39,047 bases of DNA from Streptomyces diastatochromogenes (GCA_001418405.1 LIQL01000240.1:318-39364), one strand, 5' to 3'; shown: positions 5,705-17,376, counted from the stretch's first letter. Program-made: numbers and translations. The notes: generated by a model from the letters alone, not told the origin.

Positions 5705-8293
5705 TCAGGCCCCGGCGGCCGCGTCCGCCGCCCGGGCCTTCAGCGCCCGCTCGACGCCGGCCCGCGACTCGGTCACCAGGCGGCGCAGCGCCGGGCTCGG
5801 GTCGACCTGCGCCAGCCAGGCGTCGGTGGCGTCCAGGGTCTCCTGGGAGACCTGGAGGGCCGGGTAGTGGCCCACCACGATCTGCTGCGCCATCTCGTGG
5901 CTGCGGCTGTCCCACACGCCCTTGACCGCCGAGAAGTACTGCGCGGTGTACGGCGCCAGCAGCTCTCGCTGGTCGGGCTGGACGAAGCCGGCGATGACGG
6001 CCTCCTGCACGGCGTTGGGGAGCGCGTCGGACTCCACCACCGAGGCCCAGGCCGCGGCCTTCGCCTCCGCGGTCGGCCGGGCGGCGCGCGCCGTCGCCGC
6101 GTGCCGCTCGCCCGCCGACGTCGCGTCCCGCGCCAGCTCGGCCGCGATCTCCGCCTCGTCGGCCCGGCCGGTGGCCGCCAGCCGCTCCAGCAGCGCCCAG
6201 CGCAGCTCGGTGTCCACGGCGAGCCCGGACAGCTCCTGGGTGCCGTCCAGCAGGCCCTTGAGGAGGTCCAGCTGCGCGTCGGTGCGGGCCGCCGCGGCGA
6301 ACGCCCGGGCCCACGCCAACTGGTGGTCGCTGCCGGCCTCGGCGGCCCGCAGGTGCGTCAGCGCCGCCTCGGTCCAGGTCGCCAGGCCGCTCTCGCGCCA
6401 CTCCGGCGCCGCGTACAGGTCCAGCGCCAGCTTCACCTGGCGGTGCAGCGACTGGACCACGCCGATGTCGGTCTCCTTGCCGATGCCGGAGAGCACCAGC
6501 GCCAGGTAGTCCCGGGCCGGCAGTTCGCCGTCCCGGGTCATGTCCCAGGCCGAGGCCCACGACAGCGCCCGCGGCAGCGACTCGGTGAAGTCCCCGAGGT
6601 GCGCGGTGACGACCTTCAACGACTGCTCGTCCATCCGCACCTTGGCGTAGGACAGGTCGCCGTCGTTGAGCAGGACCACGTCCGGCCGGCGGAAGCCCGC
6701 CGGGAACGGCACCTCGGTCCGCTCGCCGTCCACGTCCAGCTCGACGCCGCCGGTGCGGACCAGCTTGCCGTCCGTCAGGTCGTAGTAGCCGATCCCGATC
6801 CGGTGCGGCCGCAGCACCGGCTCGCCGGTCGCCCCGGCCGGCAGCGCCGGCGCCTCCTGGCGCACCGCGAAGGCGGTGACGGTGCCGTCCCCGGCCACCT
6901 CGATCTCGGGCCGCAGCACGTTGATGCCGGCCGTCTCCAGCCACTTCTTCGACCAGGTGGCGAGGTCCCGGCCGCTGGTCTTCTCCAGCGCGCCCAGCAG
7001 GTCGCTCAGCCGGGTGTTGCCGTAGGCGTGCGCCTTGAAGTACGCCTGCACGCCCTTGAAGAACTCGTCCATGCCGACGTAGGCCACCAGCTGCTTGAGG
7101 ACGCTGGCGCCCTTGGCGTAGGTGATGCCGTCGAAGTTGACCAGGACGTCGTCCAGGTCATGGATCTCCGCCATGATCGGGTGGGTGGACGGCAGTTGGT
7201 CCTGCCGGTACGCCCAGGTCTTCATGGAGTTGGCGAACGTGGTCCAGGCATGCGGCCACTTGCTGCCCGGCGCGTACGCCTGGCAGGCGATCGAGGTGTA
7301 GGTGGCGAACGACTCGTTCAGCCACAGGTCGTTCCACCACTCCATGGTGACCAGGTCGCCGAACCACATGTGCGCCAGCTCGTGCAGGATCGTCTCGGCA
7401 CGCACCTCGTAGGCCGCGTCCGTCACCTTCGAGCGGAAGATGTACTGGTCGCGGATGGTGACCGCACCGGCGTTCTCCATCGCCCCGGCGTTGAACTCCG
7501 GCACGAAGAGCTGGTCGTACTTGGCGAACGGGTAGTCGTAGGCGAACTTCTCCTGGAACCAGTCGAAGCCCTGCCGGGTGACCGCGAAGATCTCCTCCGC
7601 GTCCAGGTGCTCGGCCAGCGACGGCCGGCAGTAGATCCCCAGCGGCACCGACCGGCCGTCGGCGCCCTCCCAGGTGCTGTGCACGCTGTGGTACGGCCCG
7701 ACGATCAGGGCCGTGATGTAGGTGGAGATCCGCGGCGTGGGCGCGAACCGCCAGACAGTGCCGTCCGCGCCGGCCGGCTCCGGCGTCGGCGAGTTCGAGA
7801 CCACCGTCCAGCCCTGCGGCGCCGTCACGGTGAACTGGAAGGTGGCCTTCAGGTCCGGCTGCTCGAAACTGGCGAACACCCGGCGGGCGTCCGGCACCTC
7901 GAACTGCGTGTAGAGGTAGGTCTGCTGGTCCACCGGGTCGACGAACCGGTGCAGCCCCTCACCGCTGTTGGTGTACGCGCAGTCGGCGACCACCGTCAGC
8001 TCGTTGCGGCCCTGCCGCAGCCCGGACAGCGCGATCCGCGAGTCCTCGAACACCGTCGCCGCGTCGAGCGCCGTGCCGTTCAGCACCACCTCGTGCACGG
8101 TCGGCGCGACCAGGTCGATGAACGACGCCGCGCCGTCCTCGCCGGCGACGTCGAACCGCACCGTCGTCACCGACCGGAACGTGCCGCTCCCCTCCTGTGC
8201 CCCGCTCAGGTCCAGCTCGATCGCGTACGCGTCCACGGTCAGCAGGCGCGCGCGCTCCTGGGCCTCTTCCCGGGTCAGATTCGTACCAGGCAC
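5705..8293 (-). CDS. pepN: Aminopeptidase N (M1 family), first copy
   Basis: An 862-residue cytosolic zinc aminopeptidase that removes N-terminal residues from peptides, including those released by Clp proteases. The exopeptidase motif GAMEN is at residues 270-274. The zinc site HELAHMWFGD...NE is at 304-327 (H304, H308, E327; catalytic E305), with the exact HExxH-x18-E spacing. The ERAP1_C-like helical domain fills the C-terminal half. GTG at 8293 (VPGTNLTREEAQ) is chosen because AAGGAG lies about 10 nt upstream; an open frame continues beyond but lacks a site. A second copy of the same length lies at 11410-13998. This copy has the usual actinobacterial signature and is probably the housekeeping one. 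Confidence 0.95.
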   Translation of the reverse strand: MPGTNLTREEAQERARLLTVDAYAIELDLSGAQEGSGTFRSVTTVRFDVAGEDGAASFIDLVAPTVHEVVLNGTALDAATVFEDSRIALSGLRQGRNELTVVADCAYTNSGEGLHRFVDPVDQQTYLYTQFEVPDARRVFASFEQPDLKATFQFTVTAPQGWTVVSNSPTPEPAGADGTVWRFAPTPRISTYITALIVGPYHSVHSTWEGADGRSVPLGIYCRPSLAEHLDAEEIFAVTRQGFDWFQEKFAYDYPFAKYDQLFVPEFNAGAMENAGAVTIRDQYIFRSKVTDAAYEVRAETILHELAHMWFGDLVTMEWWNDLWLNESFATYTSIACQAYAPGSKWPHAWTTFANSMKTWAYRQDQLPSTHPIMAEIHDLDDVLVNFDGITYAKGASVLKQLVAYVGMDEFFKGVQAYFKAHAYGNTRLSDLLGALEKTSGRDLATWSKKWLETAGINVLRPEIEVAGDGTVTAFAVRQEAPALPAGATGEPVLRPHRIGIGYYDLTDGKLVRTGGVELDVDGERTEVPFPAGFRRPDVVLLNDGDLSYAKVRMDEQSLKVVTAHLGDFTESLPRALSWASAWDMTRDGELPARDYLALVLSGIGKETDIGVVQSLHRQVKLALDLYAAPEWRESGLATWTEAALTHLRAAEAGSDHQLAWARAFAAAARTDAQLDLLKGLLDGTQELSGLAVDTELRWALLERLAATGRADEAEIAAELARDATSAGERHAATARAARPTAEAKAAAWASVVESDALPNAVQEAVIAGFVQPDQRELLAPYTAQYFSAVKGVWDSRSHEMAQQIVVGHYPALQVSQETLDATDAWLAQVDPSPALRRLVTESRAGVERALKARAADAAAGA

Positions 8294-8417
8294 CCGTCCC
8301 TCTCCTTCACGATCGGTCATATCGCAGCGTCCGGCCATCCTTCCACGGCGCCGCCGCGGCCAGGACGACGTCCGGATCCCGCCAGCGGCCCGGCCGTGGA
8401 GCGCCGAACCTGTCTGC

Positions 8418-8939
8418 ATGACGACGTACGCACCGCTTCCGATCCCGGCCGCCACCCTCACCGAGCTGCGCGGCACCGACGACGCCGGCCGCCCCATGGA
8501 GCCCTACACCGCCCGCGCGGACGGGGCGCCGGTGGACTGCGTGGGCAGCCCGCTGCGCTGCTGCCTGCGGGCCATCGAGGAGGGCGAGCGGGTCGCCCTG
8601 GTCTCCTACGCGCCGCTGCGCCGCTGGGCCGCGGAGACCGGCGCCGCCCCGGGGGCCTACGACGAGCAGGGACCGGTCTTCATCCACGCCCAACCGTGTC
8701 CGGGGCCGGACCCGGCCGCCGACCCGTACCCGCACGCCCACGCCGGGGCCCTGCGGACCCTGCGGCGCTACGACCGGCAGGGCCGGATCGCCGGCGGGCG
8801 GTACTTCGAGATCCCCCAGGACGCCGGAGCCGGCTTCGAGGCGGCCTTCGACGAGGCGTTCGCCGACCCCGAGGTGGCGGCCGTCCACGTCCGGGCGCTG
8901 GAGTACGGCTGCTTCCTGTACGAGGTGCGCCGCCCCTGA
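8418..8939 (+). CDS. DUF1203 family protein
   Basis: 173 residues with no signal peptide or membrane helix. The pattern matches DUF1203: an N-terminal PIPAATLTELRG segment, a paired-cysteine region (GSPLRCCLRAIEEGERVALVSYAPLRR), FIHAQPC in the middle and a C-terminal VHVRALEYGCFLYEVRR. The cysteines at C48, C49 and in HAQPC are conserved in the family as I remember it, but the function is unknown. ATG at 8418 lies 7 nt after a weak -10 (GAACCT), with no ribosome site, so the mRNA may be leaderless. It is transcribed divergently from pepN and ends 22 nt before a strong hairpin. Confidence 0.8.
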   Translation: MTTYAPLPIPAATLTELRGTDDAGRPMEPYTARADGAPVDCVGSPLRCCLRAIEEGERVALVSYAPLRRWAAETGAAPGAYDEQGPVFIHAQPCPGPDPAADPYPHAHAGALRTLRRYDRQGRIAGGRYFEIPQDAGAGFEAAFDEAFADPEVAAVHVRALEYGCFLYEVRRP

Positions 8940-8960
8940 CCCGGCGGGGCGCCGCAACGG

Positions 8961-9009
8961 CCGCGGCCGGTGCCGGTACGGAGCGGATCCGTACCGGCAC
9001 CGGCCGCGG
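8961..9009. terminator. Bidirectional terminator between DUF1203 gene and asd
   Basis: A 22-bp perfect inverted repeat (8961-8982 and 8988-9009) around a 5-nt loop, between two convergent genes. Confidence 0.85.
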
Positions 9010-9030
9010 TGCGCGCCGTGGGCGGGCGGG

Positions 9031-11316
<2,286 letters not shown>

Positions 11317-11409
11317 CTAACCGCTGTTACCCGCCTGTGGCACAAGCGGGACAATCCCGCCCTCAAGTACGGGCGTTCGACGGCCGATTGGGGCTGGTCC
11401 GGCGCCGGG

Positions 11410-13998
11410 TTACGGCCTGGGTCCGGCCGCCTCGTCACAAGCCTGTGCACGCAGCGCCCGTGCCAGGTCGTCCTGCTCCTCGCGCACCAGTCGGCGCAGC
11501 GCCGGCGCGGCCTCGGCGTGCTCGGCCAGCCAGGCGTCCGCGGCGTCCAGCGCGGCCCGGTCCACCTGCCAGGAGGGGAACAGCCCGCGCACCACCGACA
11601 TCCCGATTTCGATCGACCGCTCCCGCCAGATCCGTTCGATCGCCGCGAAGTAGTGCGGCGCGTACGGCACCAGCAGCTCCCGCTGCGACGGCTGCGCGAA
11701 GCCGCTGATGGTCGCCTCGACCAGGGCGTTGGAGAGCGCGTCGGAGTCGATCACGTCCGCCCAGGCCGCCGCCTTGACCTCGGCCGAGGGGCGGGCGGCC
11801 AGGCAGCGGACCTGGTGCCGCTTGCCGGACGCGGTGTCGTCGCGGGCCAGTTCGGCGTCGATCGCCGCGGCGTCGGCGATCCCGTGCGCGGCCAGCGGCA
11901 GCAGGAACGCCCAGCGCAGTTCCTGGTCGACCGCCAGCCCGTCGATCTTCGCGGTGCCGTCCAGCAGCCCCTGGAGCAGCTGGAGGTCGGCCGCGGTGGT
12001 GGCCACCGCGGCGAAGTGCCGGGCCCAGCTCAGCTGGTGGCCGCTGCCCGGTTCGGCCAGCCGCAGTTCGCGCAGCGCGTTCTCGGCCAGTTCGCGGGTG
12101 GCCCGCTCGCGGTACTCGGGCGCGACGTAGTGCTCCAGTGCCGCCTCCGCCTGGCCGAGCACCGACTGGAGCACCCCGATGACGGCCTCCGCCCCGGCGA
12201 ACCGCCGCACCAGGTCCAGGAAGTCGCGGGCCGGCATCAGCCCGTCCCGGGTCAGTCCCCACACCGCGGCCCAGCACAGCGCCCGCGCCAACGGGTCCGT
12301 CAGGTCGCCGAGCCGGGCCCGCAGGGTGGCCAGCGACCCCTCGTCGAAGCGCGTCTTGCAGTACGTCAGGTCCTCGTCGTTGACCAGGACCAGCTCCGGC
12401 CGCTCGATCCCGGCCAGCTCCGGCACCGCGGTCCGCGGCCCGGCCACGTCCACCTCGGCGCGGGCGTAGCGCACCAGCGCCGAGTCCGCGTCGAGGCGGC
12501 GGTACAGGCCCACCGCGACCCGGTGCGGCCGCAGCTCCGGGTGGCTCTCCGACGCCTCCTGGAGGATGCTCAGCTCGGTGATCCGGTCCTGCGCGTCGTA
12601 GGTGACCTGCGGGGTGAGGGAGTTGACGCCGGCCGTCTGGAGCCAGGCGCGCGACCAGGCCGCCAGGTCCCGCCCGGAGGTCTCCTCCAGCACCGCCAAC
12701 AGGTCCGCGAGGCGGGTGTTGCCGTAGGCGTGCCGCTTGAAGTAGCGCCGGGCGCCCTCCAGGAACGCGTCCTGGCCGACGTACGCCACCAGCTGCTTGA
12801 GGACGCTGGCGCCCTTGGCGTAGGTGATGCCGTCGAAGTTGAGCTTGGCGTCCTCCAGGTCCCGGATGTCGGCGGTGATCGGGTGGGTGGAGGGGAGCTG
12901 GTCGGCCCGGTACGCCCAGGACTTGCGGCGGTTGGCGAAGGTGATCCAGCCGTCCGTGAAGCGGGTCGCGCCGACCTGCGCGAAGCTGCCCATGAAGTCC
13001 GCGAAGGACTCCTTCAGCCACAGGTCGTCCCACCAGTCCATGGTGACCAGGTCGCCGAACCACATGTGCGCCATCTCGTGCAGGAGGACGTTGGCGCGCC
13101 GCTCGTAGGACGCCTCGGTGACCTTGCCGCGGAAGATGAACTCCTCGCGGAAGGTGACGCAGCCGGGGTTCTCCATCGCGCCGAGGTTGTACTCCGGCAC
13201 GAACGCCTGGTCGTACTTCCCGAACGGGTACGGGAAGTCGAAGTGGTCGTGGAAGAAGTCCAGGCCCTGCTTGGTGACGGCGAAGATGTCGTCCGCGTCG
13301 AAGTGCCGGGCCAGCCCCTTGCGGCACAGCGCGCCCAGCGGGACCGTCAGCTCGGTGCCGTCCTCGAAGGTGCGGCGGTAGGTGTCGGTGACGTAGTGGT
13401 ACGGACCGGCGACCACGGCGGTGATGTACGTCGAGATCGGCTTGGTCGTCGCGAAGCGGTGCCGGCCCGCCTCGGCGGGGCCCTCCTGGGCGCCGTTGCT
13501 GAGCACCAGCCACCCCTCGGGCGCGGTCACCTCGAAGGTGAACGGGGCCTTCAGGTCGGGCTGTTCGAAGGTGGCGAAGACCCGGCGCGCGTCGGCGGGC
13601 TCGTACTGGGTGTAGAGGTAGACCTCGCCGTCCTCGGGGTCGACGAAGCGGTGCAGCCCCTCGCCGGTCCGGCTGTAGGCGCACTGCGCGTCGACGACCA
13701 GGGTGTTCTCGGCGGCCAGGTCGGCCAGCGCGATCCGGGTGCCGTCGAAGACCGCGGACGCGTCCAGCTCCCGGCCGTTGAGGGTGACCGAGCTGACCGA
13801 GGGCGCCAGGAGGTCCGCGAAGCTCGTGGCGCCGGGCTCGGCGCAGCGGAAGCGGATCGTCGTGCGGGAGCGGTACGTGGCCGCGTCCGCGCCTCGGGCG
13901 ACCGCTGAGCGGACGTCCAGCGCCACGTCGTACCCCTCGACCGTCAGCAGCCGGCCCCGCTCACGTGCCTCTTCCCGGGACAGATTCTCACCTGGCAC
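11410..13998 (-). CDS. Aminopeptidase N (M1 family), second copy
   Basis: 862 residues, the same length as the copy at 5705-8293, and colinear with it. GAMEN is at 273-277, the zinc motif HEMAHMWFGD at 307-316 and the third ligand E330 in LKESF, so the active site is intact. The GTG start (VPGENLSREEAR) has GAGGGAGG upstream. Differences from the first copy include GAMENPGCVTF for GAMENAGAVTI, and ESFADFMGSFA for ESFATYTSIAC just after the zinc ligand, in the region lining the specificity pocket. The two may therefore prefer different N-terminal residues (inference). The divergent DsbA-like gene starts about 115 nt away, so the two probably share a regulatory region. Confidence 0.93.
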   Translation of the reverse strand: MPGENLSREEARERGRLLTVEGYDVALDVRSAVARGADAATYRSRTTIRFRCAEPGATSFADLLAPSVSSVTLNGRELDASAVFDGTRIALADLAAENTLVVDAQCAYSRTGEGLHRFVDPEDGEVYLYTQYEPADARRVFATFEQPDLKAPFTFEVTAPEGWLVLSNGAQEGPAEAGRHRFATTKPISTYITAVVAGPYHYVTDTYRRTFEDGTELTVPLGALCRKGLARHFDADDIFAVTKQGLDFFHDHFDFPYPFGKYDQAFVPEYNLGAMENPGCVTFREEFIFRGKVTEASYERRANVLLHEMAHMWFGDLVTMDWWDDLWLKESFADFMGSFAQVGATRFTDGWITFANRRKSWAYRADQLPSTHPITADIRDLEDAKLNFDGITYAKGASVLKQLVAYVGQDAFLEGARRYFKRHAYGNTRLADLLAVLEETSGRDLAAWSRAWLQTAGVNSLTPQVTYDAQDRITELSILQEASESHPELRPHRVAVGLYRRLDADSALVRYARAEVDVAGPRTAVPELAGIERPELVLVNDEDLTYCKTRFDEGSLATLRARLGDLTDPLARALCWAAVWGLTRDGLMPARDFLDLVRRFAGAEAVIGVLQSVLGQAEAALEHYVAPEYRERATRELAENALRELRLAEPGSGHQLSWARHFAAVATTAADLQLLQGLLDGTAKIDGLAVDQELRWAFLLPLAAHGIADAAAIDAELARDDTASGKRHQVRCLAARPSAEVKAAAWADVIDSDALSNALVEATISGFAQPSQRELLVPYAPHYFAAIERIWRERSIEIGMSVVRGLFPSWQVDRAALDAADAWLAEHAEAAPALRRLVREEQDDLARALRAQACDEAAGPRP

Positions 13999-14112
13999 CG
14001 CGTGCCTCCCTCACCCTCGTCTCGGATATCGAACACCGGGAATCATGGCACGCGCGCCGTCGGTTGAAGCGTCCACGGAACAACGTCGTTGACGCTCTCA
14101 AGAGGAGACCCC

Positions 14113-14808
14113 GTGTCCGAGACCGCGAAGACCCCGGCAGACTTCTGGTTCGACCCGCTCTGCCCCTGGGCGTGGCTGACCTCCCGTTGGATGCTGGAGG
14201 TCGAGCAGCTCCGCCCGGTCCAGGTGCGCTGGCACGTGATGAGCCTGGCCGTGCTCAACGAGAACAAACTCGACGAACTCCCCGCCCAGTACGCGGAGAA
14301 CATGCGCCCGGGCGGCAAGGCGTGGGGCCCGGTCCGCGTGGTGATCGCCGCGCAGCAGCTCTACGGCGACGAGGTCGTCGGCCGCCTCTACACCGCGCTC
14401 GGCAACCGCTTCCACACCGCCGGCGAGGGCGTCAGCCGCGACTCCCTCGCGGCCGGCATCGCCGACGCCGGCCTGCCCGCCGACCTGATCGACTACGCCG
14501 ACAAGGACGTCTACGACGCCGAGCTGCGCGCCTCCCACAAGGAGGGCATCGACCTGGTCGGCCAGGAGGTCGGCACTCCGGTGATCGCGGTGCCCGGGCC
14601 GGATTACGACAGCGCGAGCGAAGCGAGCTCTTCCGGGGGCGGAGGTCGGGCGACGGGTGGGCAGATCGCCTTCTTCGGCCCGGTCGTCACGCCCGCGCCC
14701 AAGGGCGAGCAGGCGGCCAGGCTCTGGGACGGCACGCTGCTGGTGGCGTCCACCCCCGGCTTCTTCGAGATCAAGCGGACCCGCACCGAGGCGCCGTCCT
14801 TCGACTGA
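14113..14808 (+). CDS. DsbA-family thioredoxin-fold protein with low-complexity insertion
   Basis: 231 residues starting VSETAKTPADFWFDPLCPWAW. The active-site motif is CPWA with a single cysteine (C17), where the mycobacterial relative (Rv2466c, a mycothiol-dependent nitroreductase, from memory) has CPWC. The cis-proline segment is GTPVIAV, followed in the normal family by a tight turn and AFFGPVVTP. Here about 22 residues (14596-14661: a DYDSASEAS core followed by SSGGGGRATGG) sit exactly in that turn, so the fold can probably tolerate them. The GTG at 14113 has AGAGGAGA at 14101-14108. There is no signal peptide, so the protein is cytoplasmic, probably using mycothiol. The neighbouring pepN gene is divergent, as in mycobacteria. 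Confidence 0.88.
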   Translation: MSETAKTPADFWFDPLCPWAWLTSRWMLEVEQLRPVQVRWHVMSLAVLNENKLDELPAQYAENMRPGGKAWGPVRVVIAAQQLYGDEVVGRLYTALGNRFHTAGEGVSRDSLAAGIADAGLPADLIDYADKDVYDAELRASHKEGIDLVGQEVGTPVIAVPGPDYDSASEASSSGGGGRATGGQIAFFGPVVTPAPKGEQAARLWDGTLLVASTPGFFEIKRTRTEAPSFD

Positions 14809-14841
14809 GCGTCGGGCCGCCGCCGTCCCGTCCCGCACGCA

Positions 14842-14876
14842 CGAAGCCCCGCGAGTCACGTCCTCGCGGGGCTTCG
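14842..14876. terminator. Bidirectional terminator between the DsbA-like gene and sodF
   Basis: A 14-bp perfect stem (CGAAGCCCCGCGAG at 14842-14855, right arm 14863-14876) with a 7-nt loop, between convergent genes. Confidence 0.8.
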
Positions 14877-14946
14877 CTCCGTTCCGTCCGCCGGGTGAAA
14901 GGTGAGAAGACGATCACGAGGCAGGACGTCTCGGCCGGCTACCGGG

Positions 14947-15588
14947 TCACGGCGCCAGCAGCAGGTTGTTCGCGCGCTCCTTGGCGGCCGTGTAGCGCTT
15001 GGCCACGTCCTGCCAGTTCACGACGTTCCACATGGCCTCGATGAAGTCCACCTTCTGGTTCTTGTACTGGAGGTAGAAGGCGTGCTCCCAGGCGTCGAAC
15101 ACCAGGATCGGCACCGAGCCCTGGCCGACGTTGCCCTGGTGGTCGTAGATCTGCTCGACGATGAGGCGGCCGGTCACCGGCTCGTAGGCCAGCACGCCCC
15201 AGCCGGAGCCCTGGGTGGTCGCCGACGCCTTGGACAGCTGCGCCTTGAACTTGGCGAACGAGCCGAAGCTCTCGGCGATGGCGTCGGCCAGCTCGCCCAC
15301 GCCGTCCTTGTCCAGCGGCTCGCCGCCGCCGTCACCGGTCATGTTGTGCCAGTAGATGCTGTGCAGGATGTGGCCGGAGAGGTGGAACGCGAGGTTCTTC
15401 TCCAGGCCGTTGATGGTGCCCCACTGGTCCTTGTCGCGCGCCTCGGCGAGCTGCTCAAGGGTGTCGTTGGCGCCCTTCACGTACGCCGCGTGGTGCTTGT
15501 CGTGGTGCAGCTCGATGATCTCCGGGCTGATGACCGGGGCCAGCTCCGAGTAGTCGTAGGGGAGTTCCGGAAGTGTGTAGGTCGCCAT
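14947..15588 (-). CDS. sodF: Fe/Mn-family superoxide dismutase
   Basis: 213 residues, cytoplasmic, converting superoxide to oxygen and hydrogen peroxide. The metal ligands are H28 (ELHHDKHH), H76 (ILHSIYWHN), D165 and H169 ([13 protein letters not shown]). The second-sphere glutamine appears to be Q151 (DHQGN) with G72 at the alternative position. That pattern is more common in Mn enzymes, so the metal cannot be settled from sequence alone. In streptomycetes this is the Fe-type SodF, made when nickel is scarce and shut off by Ni-loaded Nur. A well-matched Nur box lies at 15624-15640, 36-52 nt before the ATG, which supports the name. A nickel SOD (sodN) should exist elsewhere in the genome. 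Confidence 0.93.
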   Translation of the reverse strand: MATYTLPELPYDYSELAPVISPEIIELHHDKHHAAYVKGANDTLEQLAEARDKDQWGTINGLEKNLAFHLSGHILHSIYWHNMTGDGGGEPLDKDGVGELADAIAESFGSFAKFKAQLSKASATTQGSGWGVLAYEPVTGRLIVEQIYDHQGNVGQGSVPILVFDAWEHAFYLQYKNQKVDFIEAMWNVVNWQDVAKRYTAAKERANNLLLAP

Positions 15589-15623
15589 GCCGACCCCGCC
15601 TCCAAGCTGCGTAAACGCCGTAG

Positions 15624-15640
15624 TTGCAATCCATGTGCAA
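15624..15640. promoter_or_regulatory. Nur box upstream of sodF
   Basis: Read on the minus strand the site is TTGCAC-N5-TTGCAA, one base away from the published streptomycete Nur pattern tTGCaa-N5-ttGCAA (from memory). Its position just upstream of sodF fits nickel-dependent repression. Confidence 0.7.
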
Positions 15641-15703
15641 GAGCACGCTACCAGCAGGAGTGATCACGGGCCCGGCGTGTCGGGCGTCCTGGTTCCAAAG
15701 ACG

Positions 15704-15744
15704 GAGGCGGGGCGGGACCTCGGAAGGAGGTCCCGCCCCGCCTC
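15704..15744 (-). terminator. Terminator of the first amino-acid permease gene
   Basis: An 18-bp perfect inverted repeat (15704-15721 and 15727-15744) with a 5-nt loop. It lies 35 nt beyond the permease stop and upstream of the sodF promoter. Confidence 0.85.
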
Positions 15745-15778
15745 GGGAACAGGTGGGCCGACAGGCCCGGTCACGGCG

Positions 15779-17200
15779 TCAGCGCCGGCTGAGCGCCCGC
15801 TGCCGGACCACGCCGATCACCGTCAGCACCAGGCCGAAGCCACCGGTGAACAGCAGCTGGATCCGCTGGTTCTCGTCGCGCAGCATCAGCACCAGGACCA
15901 CCGCGACGCCGGCCAGCGCCACCCACGTCAGATACGGGAAGGCCCACATCTTCACGATGAGCTTCTCGGGCGCCTCGCGCTCCAGCCGCCGTCGGGTGCG
16001 CAGCTGGGCGACGGCGATGAAGCCCCAGACCACCAGGACCGCGGCGCCGACCATGTTCAGCAGCCACTGGAAGACGGTGGTCGGCCACCAGAAGCTGAGC
16101 AGCACCGCGAAGAACCCGAACATGGCGCACAGCAGCACCGTCCGGCGCGGCACCCCGCCGCTCACCTTGCCGAGGAAGGCCGGGCCCTGGCCGCGGGCGA
16201 TCAGCGAGTACGCCATCCGCGACGAGCCGTAGATGTTGGCGTTCACCGCGGAGAGCAGCGCGATCAGGATGACCACGTTCATGATCTGGCCGGCCGCCGG
16301 GATCTTGAGGTAGTCGAGCACCGCCACGTACGGGCCGCTCTTGGCGATCGACGGCGCGCTCCACGGGATGACGGTGACGATGACCGCCATCGAGCCGACG
16401 TAGAACAGGGCGATCCGCCACATCGCGGTGCGCACCGCGCGGGCCACACCGCGGGCCGGGTCCTTGGACTCGGCGGCCGCGATGGTCACCGTCTCCAGGC
16501 CGCCGTAGGCGAACACCGACGCCAACAGGCCCACCATCAGTCCGTCGACGCCCTTGGGCAGGAAGCCGCCGTCACCGGTGAGGTGGCTGGTGCCGGGGGC
16601 CGAGGTGCCGGGCAGCAGGCCGAAGATGGCCAGCACGCCCAGGATCAGGAAGAGGGCGATCGCCGCGACCTTCAGGGCGGCGAACCAGAACTCGAACTCG
16701 CCGAAGTTGCCGACCGCGGTCAGGTTGGTCGCGGTGAACACCACCATGATCAGCAGGACCCACATCCACGGCTCGGTGGACGGGAACCACTGGTGCAGCA
16801 CATCCGCGGCGCCCAGCGCCTCGGCCGCCACCGCCACGCACAGCAGCGCGGTGAACATCCACCCCACGGTGAAGCCCGCCCAGGAGCCTATGGAGCGCTC
16901 CGCGTGCACCGAGAAGGAACCGGAGGACGGCTGCGCCGCGGACATCTCGCCGAGCATCCGCATGACCAACATGACCAGTGCGCCCGAGACGGCGTACGCC
17001 AGCACGATCGACGGGCCGGCCGCCGCGATGCCCTCGCGGGAGCCGACGAACAGGCCCGCCCCGATCACCCCGCCGAGGGCGATCATCGAGAGGTGGCGCT
17101 GTTTGAGGCCGTGCGACAGCGCGCCGCCGTCCTGGCCGGTGCCCGGGGCCGCGGCGTTCCGCGCACCGGCGGACGCGGCGGACGAGGGTGTCCGATTCAT
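15779..17200 (-). CDS. AAT-family amino-acid permease, copy 1
   Basis: 473 residues with about 12 membrane helices. It is a proton-coupled amino-acid importer of the APC superfamily, AAT group (GabP/AnsP/CycA type). The family hallmark GGVIGAGLFVGS is in helix 1 (about residues 43-54), and MRMLGEMSAAQPSSGSFSVHA marks helix 2 and the following loop. The intracellular NFGEFEFWFAALK segment is also present. ATG at 17200 (MNRTPSS) is chosen from homologue-like length; the ribosome site is weak (ACAGG) and a longer GTG-started frame is open upstream. The substrate is not predictable. Two paralogues follow within 4.2 kb, all on the minus strand. The 297-nt upstream region holds twin TGT-N5-ACA dyads but no other gene. 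Confidence 0.9.
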   Translation of the reverse strand: MNRTPSSAASAGARNAAAPGTGQDGGALSHGLKQRHLSMIALGGVIGAGLFVGSREGIAAAGPSIVLAYAVSGALVMLVMRMLGEMSAAQPSSGSFSVHAERSIGSWAGFTVGWMFTALLCVAVAAEALGAADVLHQWFPSTEPWMWVLLIMVVFTATNLTAVGNFGEFEFWFAALKVAAIALFLILGVLAIFGLLPGTSAPGTSHLTGDGGFLPKGVDGLMVGLLASVFAYGGLETVTIAAAESKDPARGVARAVRTAMWRIALFYVGSMAVIVTVIPWSAPSIAKSGPYVAVLDYLKIPAAGQIMNVVILIALLSAVNANIYGSSRMAYSLIARGQGPAFLGKVSGGVPRRTVLLCAMFGFFAVLLSFWWPTTVFQWLLNMVGAAVLVVWGFIAVAQLRTRRRLEREAPEKLIVKMWAFPYLTWVALAGVAVVLVLMLRDENQRIQLLFTGGFGLVLTVIGVVRQRALSRR

Positions 17201-17376
17201 GTCGTACCTGTCCCAGTAGGTGAGATGCGGGCGGGGCGATACTGCGTTCTCCCGGGGCCGCGGACGGCTCACTCCGGGGTCCTCGGCAAAGCTGGCTCAG
17301 TCTGAGTGTCCCTGTCCGCTCAGGGCAACAGTCGTGCAGCGATTGTTCGGTATTCAGACGCGATCGTGACCGAGAG

